Below are positions 15,861 through 23,904 of a stretch of DNA of 64,000 nt, in pieces; position 1 is the stretch's first letter, and each line of letters starts with the position of its first letter. The DNA is from Phyllobacterium sp. T1293. GTDB taxonomy: Bacteria > Pseudomonadota > Alphaproteobacteria > Rhizobiales > Rhizobiaceae. The notes beneath the pieces were generated by a model that saw only the letters and a program-made list of their open reading frames with translations, had not been told where the DNA came from and did not search any database. Made by a program: the position numbers and the translations under genes. The stretch lies in NCBI RefSeq assembly GCF_020731415.2, contig NZ_CP088273.1:1927001-1991000 (forward strand), in the 5' to 3' direction.

Positions 15861-16202
15861 ATGATAAAACGAAGCGCACTTACCCTGATGCTCGGTCTTG
15901 CTTTTGCTGCCCAGCCGGTAATCTCCCTTATGGACATGACTGAAGTACAGGCCGCAGTTCGCAAGAATGTCAGCGAATATGCGGGCCAACGCTGTGATAC
16001 GCCGCCGCGCGGTTCGGGCGTTGTCGTCGGGCGCTATTCAGGCACGACGGACAATCCGATCATCTCCATGGGCGGCGACAATGTGCCCGTATCAGACTAT
16101 CGCTGCTTCCGTACGATGGAAGAATGCCGTGGCTGGCTTTATACGATGCGCAGCAAGTATACGGACGGAAACTCAGTGCTGATCGGCTGCGAAAGGCGCT
16201 AG
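15861..16202 (+). CDS. Small exported protein, function unknown
   Basis: 113-aa protein with an N-terminal hydrophobic segment (about residues 4-22) that looks like a signal peptide. The mature part has three cysteines, in QRCDTPP, YRCFRTMEECRGW and IGCERR, which could form disulfides in the periplasm. The pattern of a Cys-bracketed C-terminal FRTMEECRGWLY segment resembles small exported Rhizobiales proteins of the DUF3551 type, but I would not assign the family. AGGAGG precedes the ATG at 15861. Confidence 0.75.
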   Translation: MIKRSALTLMLGLAFAAQPVISLMDMTEVQAAVRKNVSEYAGQRCDTPPRGSGVVVGRYSGTTDNPIISMGGDNVPVSDYRCFRTMEECRGWLYTMRSKYTDGNSVLIGCERR

Positions 16203-16217
16203 AACAGGCGGGGCGGT

Positions 16218-17327
16218 TCACGCCTCACCGCTCATCAGCTTTCTGAACAATTCCAAGCCATCCTCTGACGAACCTGCGGCGAGGACATGCATCGCATCAT
16301 CGGCGGCTGTTTTTGCGCGTGCGAACATGACGTTCTCATAGGCCTGAACCGCTACGCTCCGGTCGCCGCCTTGTGTCAAGGCATCGGCCAGATCAGCGGC
16401 ATCCCGCAGTGCGAGGTTAGCGCCTTCCCCGGCTGGCGGCATGAGATGCGCTGCATCCCCGATGAGCGTGATGCCGGCATGGTGTACCCAGCGGTGCCCG
16501 GCAGGCAGCGTGTAAACCGGCCATGGCCGCACATCCTCGTTGGCCGCATGAAACAGCTGGAGCAAGCTGGCATCCCAGTCTGCGAAATGCACGAGAATAC
16601 TCTCTTTTGTCTCCACGATGCCCGCCTCATTGGCGCGCGGCAGGGCGGCATAGACACGGATAAGCGCGTTGGAATTGCGCTGGGCGAAAATCGATTTGCC
16701 ATCGCCCTTGGCAATGGATGTACCCCGGCCAACAAGCGCCGCAACGTCAGGGTAACGCCTGTCAACATCAGCAATCGACAATTCGAAATAGCTGAGGCCG
16801 GTATGCTGAGGTTTTACCGTTGATACGAGCGGGCGGACCTTTGACCATGCGCCATCAGCCCCGACGACAAAATCAAACTGCCTGACGACCCCATTGGAGA
16901 AACGAAGCTCAACAGCGCCATCGGCAAGCTGCACGGCCTCGCTCAACCGGTATCCCCAGAGGACAGATTCCTGCGGAAACGAGCGCAACAGCAGGGTGCG
17001 AAGCTGGCTGCGATCAATTTCGGGCCTGTCGCCATCGGCTGAGTCGTCCTTGAATACCAATGTTGCGTGCTTGTCGTAGAGCCGTATGCCCTGATCTTCG
17101 TAACGGGCAAAGCTTTGGAACTCCGTGAAAAGCCCGGCACGTTTCATCGCGTACTGGCCAGTTTCCGCATGCAGGTCGAGCATACCGCCCTGCCCGCGAT
17201 GCACAGGCGATTCATCGCTCTCGAAAACCGTGAAGGCAACGCCCTTCAGATGCAGCATGCGCGCGAGCAGCAGACCGCCGGGGCCACCACCTATGATAGC
17301 AATATTTGAATTCTTTGACATTTCCAT
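16218..17327 (-). CDS. FAD-dependent monooxygenase (TetX/PHBH-like)
   Basis: 369-aa flavoprotein of the class A hydroxylase family. It starts with the FAD-binding GGGPGGLLLARML fold, then VFESDESP at the end of the second strand, the middle motif FVVGADGAWSKVRP (DG motif) and the late FAD motif TLIGDAAHLMPPAGEGANLALRDA. It resembles TetX-type tetracycline-inactivating and aromatic hydroxylases; the substrate cannot be read. The start is taken at 17327 (GAGAA just upstream); 17321 is also possible. An upstream in-frame ATG at 17348 would lie inside an operator copy. It is divergent from a MarR gene that likely represses it. Confidence 0.9.
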   Translation of the reverse strand: MEMSKNSNIAIIGGGPGGLLLARMLHLKGVAFTVFESDESPVHRGQGGMLDLHAETGQYAMKRAGLFTEFQSFARYEDQGIRLYDKHATLVFKDDSADGDRPEIDRSQLRTLLLRSFPQESVLWGYRLSEAVQLADGAVELRFSNGVVRQFDFVVGADGAWSKVRPLVSTVKPQHTGLSYFELSIADVDRRYPDVAALVGRGTSIAKGDGKSIFAQRNSNALIRVYAALPRANEAGIVETKESILVHFADWDASLLQLFHAANEDVRPWPVYTLPAGHRWVHHAGITLIGDAAHLMPPAGEGANLALRDAADLADALTQGGDRSVAVQAYENVMFARAKTAADDAMHVLAAGSSEDGLELFRKLMSGEA

Positions 17328-17346
17328 ATTCTCTTTGATAGATTGC

Positions 17347-17380
17347 ATAGGGTCCTATTTAATACAACATAGGGTCCTAT
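17347..17380. promoter_or_regulatory. Two copies of a MarR-type operator
   Basis: ATAGG-GT-CCTAT occurs at 17347-17358 and again at 17369-17380. Both are on the same strand and exactly 22 bp apart, or two helical turns. Each copy is an inverted repeat with 5-bp arms. The pair sits between the divergent monooxygenase and MarR genes, the usual place for MarR autoregulation and repression of the neighbour. Confidence 0.75.
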
Positions 17381-17395
17381 GCAAGGAGAATCGCC

Positions 17396-17833
17396 ATGTC
17401 CAGTCCGGATACCAGACAAGCCCCGTCCTTCCTGATCAAACAGGTGGCTCGGGAACTGATACGCCGGGGCGAGGAACGGCTACGGCCTCTCGGGCTTGGA
17501 ACGGCCTATCTTCCGATTATGGTGGCGGTGAAAAATGGAGATGCGGCAACGCAGGCCGACCTTGCACGGCTTTTGCGGGTGGAGCAGCCGTCCATGGCGC
17601 AGCTGCTGGGGCGGATGGAGCGCGATGGGTTTATTCGGCGCAAGGTCGATCCCGGCAACAGGCGAAGCCAGATCATCGAGTTAACAGCGCTTGCTGTCGA
17701 GCGCTTGCCGCAGGCCTATGCGGCTCTCAACGAGGGCAATATTCTCGCCATGACGGATTTTACCCCCGATGAAGAAGCGCAATTCGTGGCGTTCCTCAAC
17801 CGTATCCAGATCAATCTTCGCAGCGATGTCTGA
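17396..17833 (+). CDS. MarR family transcriptional regulator
   Basis: 145-aa winged-helix repressor. The recognition region is TQADLARLLRVEQPSMAQLLGRMERDGFIRRKVDPGNRRSQIIELT, with the wing DPGNRR typical of MarR. It is divergent from the flavin monooxygenase, with a spacer of about 70 bp holding two operator copies. Probable job: to repress itself and the monooxygenase until a small aromatic or drug-like ligand binds. GGAG lies before the ATG. Confidence 0.93.
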   Translation: MSSPDTRQAPSFLIKQVARELIRRGEERLRPLGLGTAYLPIMVAVKNGDAATQADLARLLRVEQPSMAQLLGRMERDGFIRRKVDPGNRRSQIIELTALAVERLPQAYAALNEGNILAMTDFTPDEEAQFVAFLNRIQINLRSDV

Positions 17834-17839
17834 GACCAC

Positions 17840-18808
17840 TCAGGAAGGCTGACCCTTCCAGACGATACTACTGATATCAAGTTTCTTCGGAATGATTTTA
17901 AGATCATAGAACTCGTCTGCCAGTGCCTGCTGATAGGCAACCGCTTCTGGCGTTACACCTGTTACATCGCCGAGCCGCAGGCCTTCGCGCGTCAGTGTGA
18001 TCCTCTGGATATCCTCTGGCACACCGGTGATTTTCGATAGAGCAGCAACCGTCTGGTCAAGATTGTCCTGCGCCGCGCGACCTACTTTTGCCAATTCGTC
18101 CAGCACTTCGGTCAATACATCGCCATGGGCGGTGGTGAAATCACCATTGCTGAGAAAATAGGACCAGGTGTCAACAATGCCCCGGCCCGTGGCCAGCACA
18201 CGCGTTTCCGGGCGCTTTTCAGCCACGGCAAGATATGGGTCCCAGATTGACCACGCATCGATCTGGCCAGACGAAAAGGCCGCGGCGGCGTCTGATGGTG
18301 AAAGGTCTGACGCCTTGATGTCATTGATCGACAGGCCGACCGTGCGCAGAGCCTTGACCGTGAAATTATGGGCACTTGATCCGCGCTTGAAAGCGACCCG
18401 TTTGCCCTTGAGATCAGCAAGACTTTGAATCGGCGAATCTTTTTGCACAAGAATGGCTGATCCGTCGGGTGAGCCCTTATAGGTGCCCGCATAAACAAGA
18501 TTACCACCGGCGGCCTGCGCAAAGAGCGGCGGCACATCACCGGTTGGCCCGAAATCAACCGCACCCGCGCCAAGAGCTTCCAGCAGCGGCGGCCCGGACG
18601 AGAATTCGGCCCAGCTGACAGCTATGCCGCGCGCTTCAAGACGTTTCTCCAGCGCGCCAGTGCCTTTGGCCAGTGCGAGAACGCCGCCCTTCTGCCAGCC
18701 AATGCGCAGAGTTTTCAACGGCTCGGCATTTGCACGGCTCGTCAACGGTATGAGCACTGTTACGGCACCAGCGCCAAGCAGGGCGAGTGTCTGTCTGCGG
18801 GTCAACAT
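17840..18808 (-). CDS. Aliphatic sulfonate-type ABC transporter binding protein (SsuA-like), orphan
   Basis: 322-aa periplasmic binding protein of the SsuA/NrtA/ThiY class. It has a twin-arginine-like start (TRRQTLALLGAGAVTVL) and signal peptide, then LKTLRIGWQKGG, the GAVDFGPTGDVPPLFAQAAG stretch and LKGKRVAFKRGSSAHNF, as in SsuA. It should bind alkanesulfonates or a related small anion. No permease or ATPase gene is adjacent. The start at 18808 is chosen because AAGGA is 9 nt upstream; 18817 is also in frame. It is convergent with MarR, with stops 6 bp apart. Confidence 0.85.
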   Translation of the reverse strand: MLTRRQTLALLGAGAVTVLIPLTSRANAEPLKTLRIGWQKGGVLALAKGTGALEKRLEARGIAVSWAEFSSGPPLLEALGAGAVDFGPTGDVPPLFAQAAGGNLVYAGTYKGSPDGSAILVQKDSPIQSLADLKGKRVAFKRGSSAHNFTVKALRTVGLSINDIKASDLSPSDAAAAFSSGQIDAWSIWDPYLAVAEKRPETRVLATGRGIVDTWSYFLSNGDFTTAHGDVLTEVLDELAKVGRAAQDNLDQTVAALSKITGVPEDIQRITLTREGLRLGDVTGVTPEAVAYQQALADEFYDLKIIPKKLDISSIVWKGQPS

Positions 18809-18975
18809 CGATGCCATCCTTTCCGTGTCACACCATTGACCAAAGGATGATGCAAATGGCTGACAGGATCGACGTCATAAATATTGAACAATCGATCACA
18901 CCGGGAAAATCATTCCCAGACAACCCGGGCAATATGAAATCATTTAGCCGAAGACATTATCCCAGCCCTGGATGT

Positions 18976-19899
18976 TCAGGGTTTCGGAAAACCATTGGGA
19001 TGGGCAGGAATCGCCTTGAGATAGGCAGCAATCGCGTCACGGTCAGCGGCGTCCAGATGTGCCATATTGAGCACGACATCGGTCATGGAACCGCCAAGCG
19101 AGTCGAAATCCGGCGTAAAGCCGCTTTCCAGTGCATAGGCGATGTCTTTTTGCGACCAGTTGTCGATACCGCCCTCGCCGCCGGTTATGTTGGGAACGAC
19201 ACCCTTGCCCTCGGGCGCTTTTGCACCCGCAAGCCAGCGTGTCTTGTCGAGCCCGCCAATGGCATTGCGCGGTGTATGGCATTCACCGCAATGACCGGGG
19301 CCTTCCACCAGATATTGGCCACGTTTGATCGCATCCGTCGCATCGGCAATGGTGAGAACCGGCTCTGGCGACAGATAAAGCCGCTTCCATAATCCCAGAC
19401 CCCGGCGAACCGTGAACGGGAAACTCAAACGGTGATCCGCCGCCACATTGTCCGATGGCGGCAGGGTTTTCAGATAAGCATAGAGATCGGCAATATCCTG
19501 CACCTGCATGCGCGCATAGGAGGTGTAGGGAAAGGCCGGGTAATAATGCCGCCCGTCCGGAGAGACACCGGCAAGCATGGCATTGGCAAGGTCTTCGAAT
19601 GACCATTTGCCAATACCCTTGTCCGAAGGCGAAATGTTGGGGGTAACGAACGTGCCAAATGGCGTGACCAGTTCATGGCCACCTGTCAGCACCAGTCTTG
19701 CATCACCAGTGGCACCGGGAGCCGCATGGCAGGAGGCACAGCCCCCCGCCCAAAAAACGCCCTCTCCACGCTTTGCATCACCGGGAGCCACAGCCGCAAG
19801 CCTTGCCGGATCAACCCGCGATGGGGCAGACAGGAGCCAGAAAACAGCTCCGCCTGTTATCACGACCACAATGATGAGCAGCAGAAGCTTGCGGATCAA
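18976..19899 (-). CDS. Membrane-anchored dihaem cytochrome c
   Basis: 307-aa c-type cytochrome with an N-terminal membrane anchor (about residues 3-23) and two haem sites: CASCH (Cys54, Cys57, His58) and CGECH (Cys204, Cys207, His208). Met residues in YARM and in the C-terminal half are candidate sixth ligands. The layout resembles the dihaem cytochrome subunit of membrane dehydrogenases. The start is TTG with GGGGGA upstream. It follows the cytochrome c-prime gene by 23 bp, so both form an operon for periplasmic electron transfer; no dehydrogenase gene is adjacent. Confidence 0.92.
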   Translation of the reverse strand: MIRKLLLLIIVVVITGGAVFWLLSAPSRVDPARLAAVAPGDAKRGEGVFWAGGCASCHAAPGATGDARLVLTGGHELVTPFGTFVTPNISPSDKGIGKWSFEDLANAMLAGVSPDGRHYYPAFPYTSYARMQVQDIADLYAYLKTLPPSDNVAADHRLSFPFTVRRGLGLWKRLYLSPEPVLTIADATDAIKRGQYLVEGPGHCGECHTPRNAIGGLDKTRWLAGAKAPEGKGVVPNITGGEGGIDNWSQKDIAYALESGFTPDFDSLGGSMTDVVLNMAHLDAADRDAIAAYLKAIPAHPNGFPKP

Positions 19900-19922
19900 T
19901 GGGTATCCCCCGGTTTACGCAA

Positions 19923-20375
19923 TCAGTTCTTCTTGATGCGGAATGTCTGATGGCAGGCTCCGCAATTCTGCGACACCTGTGCAAAGGCAAGCTTGAAGCT
20001 GGCAAGATCCTGCGGCTTGGCACCGGCTGCCGCGGCAGCATCAGCCTTGTACTTGTTCACCGCAGCAACAAAACCGGCATTATCTTCCCAGATTTTTGGT
20101 GAAGCGGTGGTATCGCCGCCGGTTTCCGACCCAGCGGGAAAGAGTGCGACCGGATCGATCTTCTGCGCATCCTCATTCAGCTTGGTAAGGGCTGCCAGCA
20201 CCGTAGCTGCATCAAACGGCTTGTCGCCTTTGGCAATGGGCGCAAGACTGCCGATCGCCTTACCCTGATCTTTCATCAGTGCCTGCCGGTCAGCAATCGG
20301 ATCGGCACCAGCGGCAGACGAAAACACCGCAAGGGCCAGCAAAGGCGCCGCAGCAAAAGCAATCACTCTCTTCAT
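19923..20375 (-). CDS. Cytochrome c-prime / c-556
   Basis: 150-aa periplasmic four-helix cytochrome. A signal peptide covers residues 1-24 (cleavage near AGA-DP). The single haem site is close to the C-terminus, CGACH (Cys138, Cys141, His142), as in cytochromes c-prime and c-556. The sequence before it has the typical spacing of helices (FVAAVNKYKADAAAAAG, FKLAFAQVSQNCGACH). It may bind NO or act as an electron donor. It is the first gene of an operon with the dihaem cytochrome. GGGAGAC precedes the ATG. Confidence 0.93.
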   Translation of the reverse strand: MKRVIAFAAAPLLALAVFSSAAGADPIADRQALMKDQGKAIGSLAPIAKGDKPFDAATVLAALTKLNEDAQKIDPVALFPAGSETGGDTTASPKIWEDNAGFVAAVNKYKADAAAAAGAKPQDLASFKLAFAQVSQNCGACHQTFRIKKN

Positions 20376-20464
20376 GAATGTCTCCCAACTCTCGTGGCTT
20401 CAAAATATGTGGCTTCAAGGGTTTCCATGGGCACTCTAGAGTAAACATCTCCGATTGCACCCGC

Positions 20465-20490
20465 GTCATACGATCACATTTTCGTATGAC
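20465..20490. promoter_or_regulatory. Inverted repeat upstream of the cytochrome operon
   Basis: GTCATACGA and TCGTATGAC are perfect 9-bp arms separated by 8 bp, 90 bp upstream of the cytochrome c-prime start. Symmetry and position fit a repressor or activator site; the protein is unknown. Confidence 0.5.
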
Positions 20491-20510
20491 AAACATTGGC
20501 GCAGATACGA

Positions 20511-20543
20511 AAAACCCCGGCTTGCGGCCGGGGTTTTTCTGGT
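20511..20543 (-). terminator. Terminator of the DRRW-repeat gene
   Basis: CCCCGGC / GCCGGGG stem with a TTGCG loop, flanked by AAAA on the left and TTTTT on the right. It works on either strand and lies directly after the minus-strand gene that ends at 20551. Confidence 0.9.
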
Positions 20544-20550
20544 CTGTCCG

Positions 20551-20910
20551 TTAAATCCGGCGCCATCTGCGATCATAGCGATGATGCCAGCGTGGGCGAT
20601 CCCAACGGCGATCATAGCGATAATAGGGCCGATCCCAGCGGCGGTCCCAACGACGGTCCCACCGGCGATCATAACGACGGTCCCATCTGCGATCCCAGCG
20701 ACGATCATAACGGCGGTCCCAGCGACGGTCATAACGGCGATCATAGTCGCGGTAATACTGAACTTTCAGTACATCACCATTTGCAGCAGCTGGCCCTGAT
20801 GTGGTGATCGGCTTCTCGACAGTCATCGGCGCGGCAGAAACCGGTCCGGCTGCTCCGAGAGCTCCGATCGACATCACCACGGCAAAAAGAGCTGAAATCA
20901 ACTTTTTCAT
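20551..20910 (-). CDS. Exported protein with tandem D-R-R-W/Y repeats
   Basis: 119-aa protein with a signal peptide (residues 1-27, ending VSAAP). A short Pro/Thr-rich spacer is followed by about 60 residues made of some 13 four-residue units DRRW or DRRY, with variants DRPY and DRPRW at the end. The mature protein is extremely rich in Arg, Asp, Tyr and Trp, so it is probably a flexible, positively charged periplasmic or surface protein. RcnB-like and other alphaproteobacterial exported proteins have short versions of such repeats. A lipoprotein at 62686 has the same motif. Function is unknown. GGAGG precedes the ATG. Confidence 0.85.
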   Translation of the reverse strand: MKKLISALFAVVMSIGALGAAGPVSAAPMTVEKPITTSGPAAANGDVLKVQYYRDYDRRYDRRWDRRYDRRWDRRWDRRYDRRWDRRWDRRWDRPYYRYDRRWDRPRWHHRYDRRWRRI

Positions 20911-21055
20911 AGTGCCTCCAGTGAAATGCGCCTGAGTGGACGTGCATTTCGACGTTTTAAGTCCCTAGAGAATAGACTTAAGTCTAATCCCATGAACCAG
21001 AGATGAATAATCAATATGGCGGAGCAAAGGCATAGCGGGAAAGGCCGATCACATA

Positions 21056-21101
21056 TAAAAACCGGCCGTGCAAATGCGTGAAAGCTGCATCCACACGGCC
21101 G
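21056..21101 (-). terminator. Probable terminator of ampC
   Basis: CGGCCGTG (21063-21070) and CACGGCCG (21094-21101) enclose a 23-nt loop. On the minus strand the stem is followed by GTTTTTA. It lies 14 bp after the ampC stop codon. Confidence 0.65.
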
Positions 21102-21114
21102 ATTTGTGGTGCCT

Positions 21115-22272
21115 TCATTCAAGTCCCGTCAACACCTGATGCGCTATGCGGACGCGCTCTACGTTGGGAAAATTCTTGTTGGCCAGAATGACGATACCGA
21201 TCCGCTTTTTAGGCACGAACGCCACATAGCCACCGAAGCCGCTTGTTGACCCCGTCTTGTTGATCCACACGTCGTCACGCGGTGCCAGTGGCGGCGTCAA
21301 TTGCTTGACCGGTAACTGCTTGAGCATGTCGGGTCCATTGCCCTGCTGCAGCGTTTTCAGGGTCGCCGGATAGGCATATTGCTCCCATATCAGGTCCTGT
21401 GTCATCGAACCGACCTTGAAATAGCCCGTATGCGTATCGGTGATTGCCTGCTGCAGCTTTCCATCGAGCTTGACCATTTTCATGTTTGCCTGAAGCACAC
21501 GGATCAGATCGGTGGCGGTGGTTTTCACGCCGTAAGCCTCGGAGGAAAGCACGGCTGGTTTCACCCGCACCGGATCATCCTTCGCCGTGTAGCCTTGGGC
21601 ATAATCAGCCATTTTGGTTGCCGGCACTTCAACATAGGTGCTTTTCAACCCGAGAGCCGGGAACAATTCCCCTTGCATCAATGCGCCGAAATCCTTGTTC
21701 ATGGCTTTGGCTGTGATGAACCCCAGCATCCCGATGCTCGGATTGGCATAGGTCCGGGCTGTTCCGGCCTTGTAGGTGGGCTTCCACTTTTGCAGATAGG
21801 TCATCAACTGATCATCGGTCGTAACCTCATCAGGCACCTGCAACGGGAAGCCTCCTGCGGTATGCGTGCCAAGGTGCATCAGGCTGACCTCGCCAAACTC
21901 TGTCCCCTGCATGGACGGCAGATACTTGCTCGTCTTGTCGGACAGGGAAATCTGGCCATTGACCTGCGCCCAACTCGCCTGTGTTGCAACGAATGTCTTG
22001 CTGATCGATCCGATCTCGAAGATCGTATCCCCGGTAACAGGCATTTTGGTCTGGCGGGAGGCAATGCCGTAGTTGAACAGATATGAGTTTCCCTCAACAA
22101 CCACACCAACAGCCACCCCCGGAACACCATATTTTTCCATGATCGGACGCACCGCCGTATCGACCAAATCCTTGATCTCGGTTTCCTGTTCCTCGGCGGC
22201 ATGGCTGACGGCCATTGATGCGCCTGTGACAAGCATGGCGCATGTCAGTAAGCTGGTTACTTTGGAGATCAT
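21115..22272 (-). CDS. ampC: Class C beta-lactamase (AmpC type)
   Basis: 385-aa periplasmic cephalosporinase. A signal peptide occupies residues 1-25 (HAA-EE). The three class C motifs are present: the nucleophile Ser89 in S-I-S-K (89-92), Tyr175-Ala-Asn177 (YANPS, usually YSNPS) and Lys339-Thr-Gly (KTGST). Sequence between motifs, such as IFEIGSISKTF, YFKVGSMTQ and GYVAFVPKKRIGIVILANKNFP, follows the pattern of the Ochrobactrum OCH enzymes as I remember them. It hydrolyses beta-lactam rings. It is divergent from an AmpR regulator, with a good promoter between, so induction by cell-wall fragments is likely. AAAGGAAG precedes the ATG. Confidence 0.95.
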   Translation of the reverse strand: MISKVTSLLTCAMLVTGASMAVSHAAEEQETEIKDLVDTAVRPIMEKYGVPGVAVGVVVEGNSYLFNYGIASRQTKMPVTGDTIFEIGSISKTFVATQASWAQVNGQISLSDKTSKYLPSMQGTEFGEVSLMHLGTHTAGGFPLQVPDEVTTDDQLMTYLQKWKPTYKAGTARTYANPSIGMLGFITAKAMNKDFGALMQGELFPALGLKSTYVEVPATKMADYAQGYTAKDDPVRVKPAVLSSEAYGVKTTATDLIRVLQANMKMVKLDGKLQQAITDTHTGYFKVGSMTQDLIWEQYAYPATLKTLQQGNGPDMLKQLPVKQLTPPLAPRDDVWINKTGSTSGFGGYVAFVPKKRIGIVILANKNFPNVERVRIAHQVLTGLE

Positions 22273-22356
22273 TATCGGGCTTCCTTTTGCTGGTCGCGCG
22301 AACAGCGAGGCATAAGCTGCCTGCCGCTTGGCGCATCAATTTTGCTGAGCGATCTC

Positions 22357-22384
22357 TATTTATTCCACTGTATGGGCCTGTCAA
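22357..22384 (-). promoter_or_regulatory. Candidate ampC promoter
   Basis: On the minus strand TTGACA (22384-22379), 16 bp, then TAAATA (22362-22357), ending about 85 nt before the ampC ATG. The -35 is a perfect consensus. The sequence between it and ampR (22385-22427) is where an AmpR site would be expected. Confidence 0.65.
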
Positions 22385-22427
22385 AACATGATATCTCGGG
22401 GCAGACATAAGAAAAACTAGGCCATCC

Positions 22428-23297
22428 ATGGTTCGTCCCTTTCTCCCGCTGAACGGCCTGAGAGCCTTCGAGGCATCCGCACGGCACCTGAGTTTCACCC
22501 GCGCCGCCATCGAGTTGTGCGTGACGCAGGCTGCGGTGAGCCAACAGGTCAAAAGTCTGGAAATGCGCTTGGGTGTACCACTGTTTCAGCGCCTGCCGCG
22601 CGGCCTGAAAATCACTGCTGAAGGCGAAGCGCTTTTGCCCGTCGTCACCGGTTCCTTCGATCACATGGCGGATACGCTTGAACGGATCGAAGGCGGCCAT
22701 GTGCGCGAACTGCTGTTTCTGGGCGCAGTGGGAACATTTGCCGTCGGCTGGCTGTTGCCCAGATTGCCGGATTTCCAACGGCAATTTCCGTTCATCGATA
22801 TCCGCCTGTCGACGAACAACAATCGCGTGGATATGGCCGCCGAAGGGCTCGACTTCGCCATCCGCTTTGGCAGCGGCGCGTGGCACGGCACCGACGCGAC
22901 CCGGCTGTTTGAAGCGCCGCTTTCGCCGCTATGTGTCCCGACATTGGCACAAACGCTGAAGGAACCAGCTGACCTTGCCAATCACACGCTTCTGCGCAGC
23001 TATCGAACTGACGAGTGGAACACGTGGTTTGCGGCGGCTGACGCGCCCGCCGCACCGCAACTGAACAGAGCTATTGTCTTCGACTCGTCTCTGGCAATGA
23101 TGGAAGCCGCCTTGCAGGGGATCGGCGTGGCGCTGGCACCGCCCATGATGTTCTCGCGGCTCCTCACTGCAGGTGCCATTGAACAGCCATTCCAGACGTC
23201 GATCTCGCTTGGCAGCTATTGGCTGACGCGGCTGCAATCGCGTCAACCAACGCCAGCCATGCTGGCATTTTCCGAATGGATCGTTTCAGAACAATAA
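22428..23297 (+). CDS. ampR: AmpR-type LysR family regulator
   Basis: 289-aa LysR regulator. The helix-turn-helix (residues about 18-40: HLSFTRAAIELCVTQAAVSQQVKSLE) and the start PFLPLNGLRAFEASARHLSFT are the AmpR/GcvA type. The ligand domain includes GAVGTFAVGWLLPRL and ALQGIGVALAPPMMF. In other bacteria AmpR represses ampC with UDP-MurNAc-pentapeptide and activates it with anhydro-muropeptides. Divergent orientation with 155 bp between the two genes is the classic ampR-ampC arrangement. Confidence 0.93.
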   Translation: MVRPFLPLNGLRAFEASARHLSFTRAAIELCVTQAAVSQQVKSLEMRLGVPLFQRLPRGLKITAEGEALLPVVTGSFDHMADTLERIEGGHVRELLFLGAVGTFAVGWLLPRLPDFQRQFPFIDIRLSTNNNRVDMAAEGLDFAIRFGSGAWHGTDATRLFEAPLSPLCVPTLAQTLKEPADLANHTLLRSYRTDEWNTWFAAADAPAAPQLNRAIVFDSSLAMMEAALQGIGVALAPPMMFSRLLTAGAIEQPFQTSISLGSYWLTRLQSRQPTPAMLAFSEWIVSEQ

Positions 23298-23771
23298 TCA
23301 GGCCGAGGCGGTCTCGTTTTTCAAGACCTTGCCAAGATTGTCGAGCATGGAACTCCAGCCTGCCTGACGGTATTCGGGCTTATCCTCATCATCAAGAAAG
23401 GCCGCCTGCTCCGTCAGAACAAGATGGCAGCCCTTGCCCTCAGGCGTAAGCTCGACCGTTACAACGCCGCTGGAAATCGATGTCGTCTCACGTTTCATCG
23501 TGCCAGAGGATATGATCCGCCTGTTCGGCACAATGTCCTGATAGGTGCTGGTATTGATATAGGTTTCGCCGCCCGTGCGGCCGAACCGGCAGATTTCACC
23601 ACCACCGACGCGAAAATCGAACTGGTCATAGGCCATATACCAGCCCTCATCCATGGCGTTCCAGCGCAGCAAAGCTTCAACGCTGGACCAGGCGGCAAAG
23701 ACACGTTCTGGCGTGGCCTCATAGGTCCGCTCCACGACGATGGTTGCATGTTTGACAGAACGCTCGACCAT
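23298..23771 (-). CDS. SRPBCC (AHSA1-like) domain protein
   Basis: 157-aa START/AHSA1-type hydrophobic-ligand-binding protein. The pattern is clear: RTYEATPERVFAAWSSVEALLRWN at the start, then FDFRVGGGEICRF, and the C-terminal helix GWSSMLDNLGKVL. The start at 23771 has a strong AGGAGGA site; the frame also extends 16 codons further up. Such proteins often follow an ArsR repressor in an operon, but here no ArsR gene is upstream. A 10-bp palindrome AGTAATTACT lies at 23849-23858, near the expected promoter. The ligand is unknown. Confidence 0.88.
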   Translation of the reverse strand: MVERSVKHATIVVERTYEATPERVFAAWSSVEALLRWNAMDEGWYMAYDQFDFRVGGGEICRFGRTGGETYINTSTYQDIVPNRRIISSGTMKRETTSISSGVVTVELTPEGKGCHLVLTEQAAFLDDEDKPEYRQAGWSSMLDNLGKVLKNETASA

Positions 23772-23904
23772 GACTTCCTCCTGAATAGCCATTTCATTAA
23801 GTGACTGCTTAAGTAACACGCCGACCCTGACCTTGCAAGTGATAGTACAGTAATTACTTAACTGTTAGAACAGCCAAAAATGTCCATGTGCTAGAGCACC
23901 GCGA

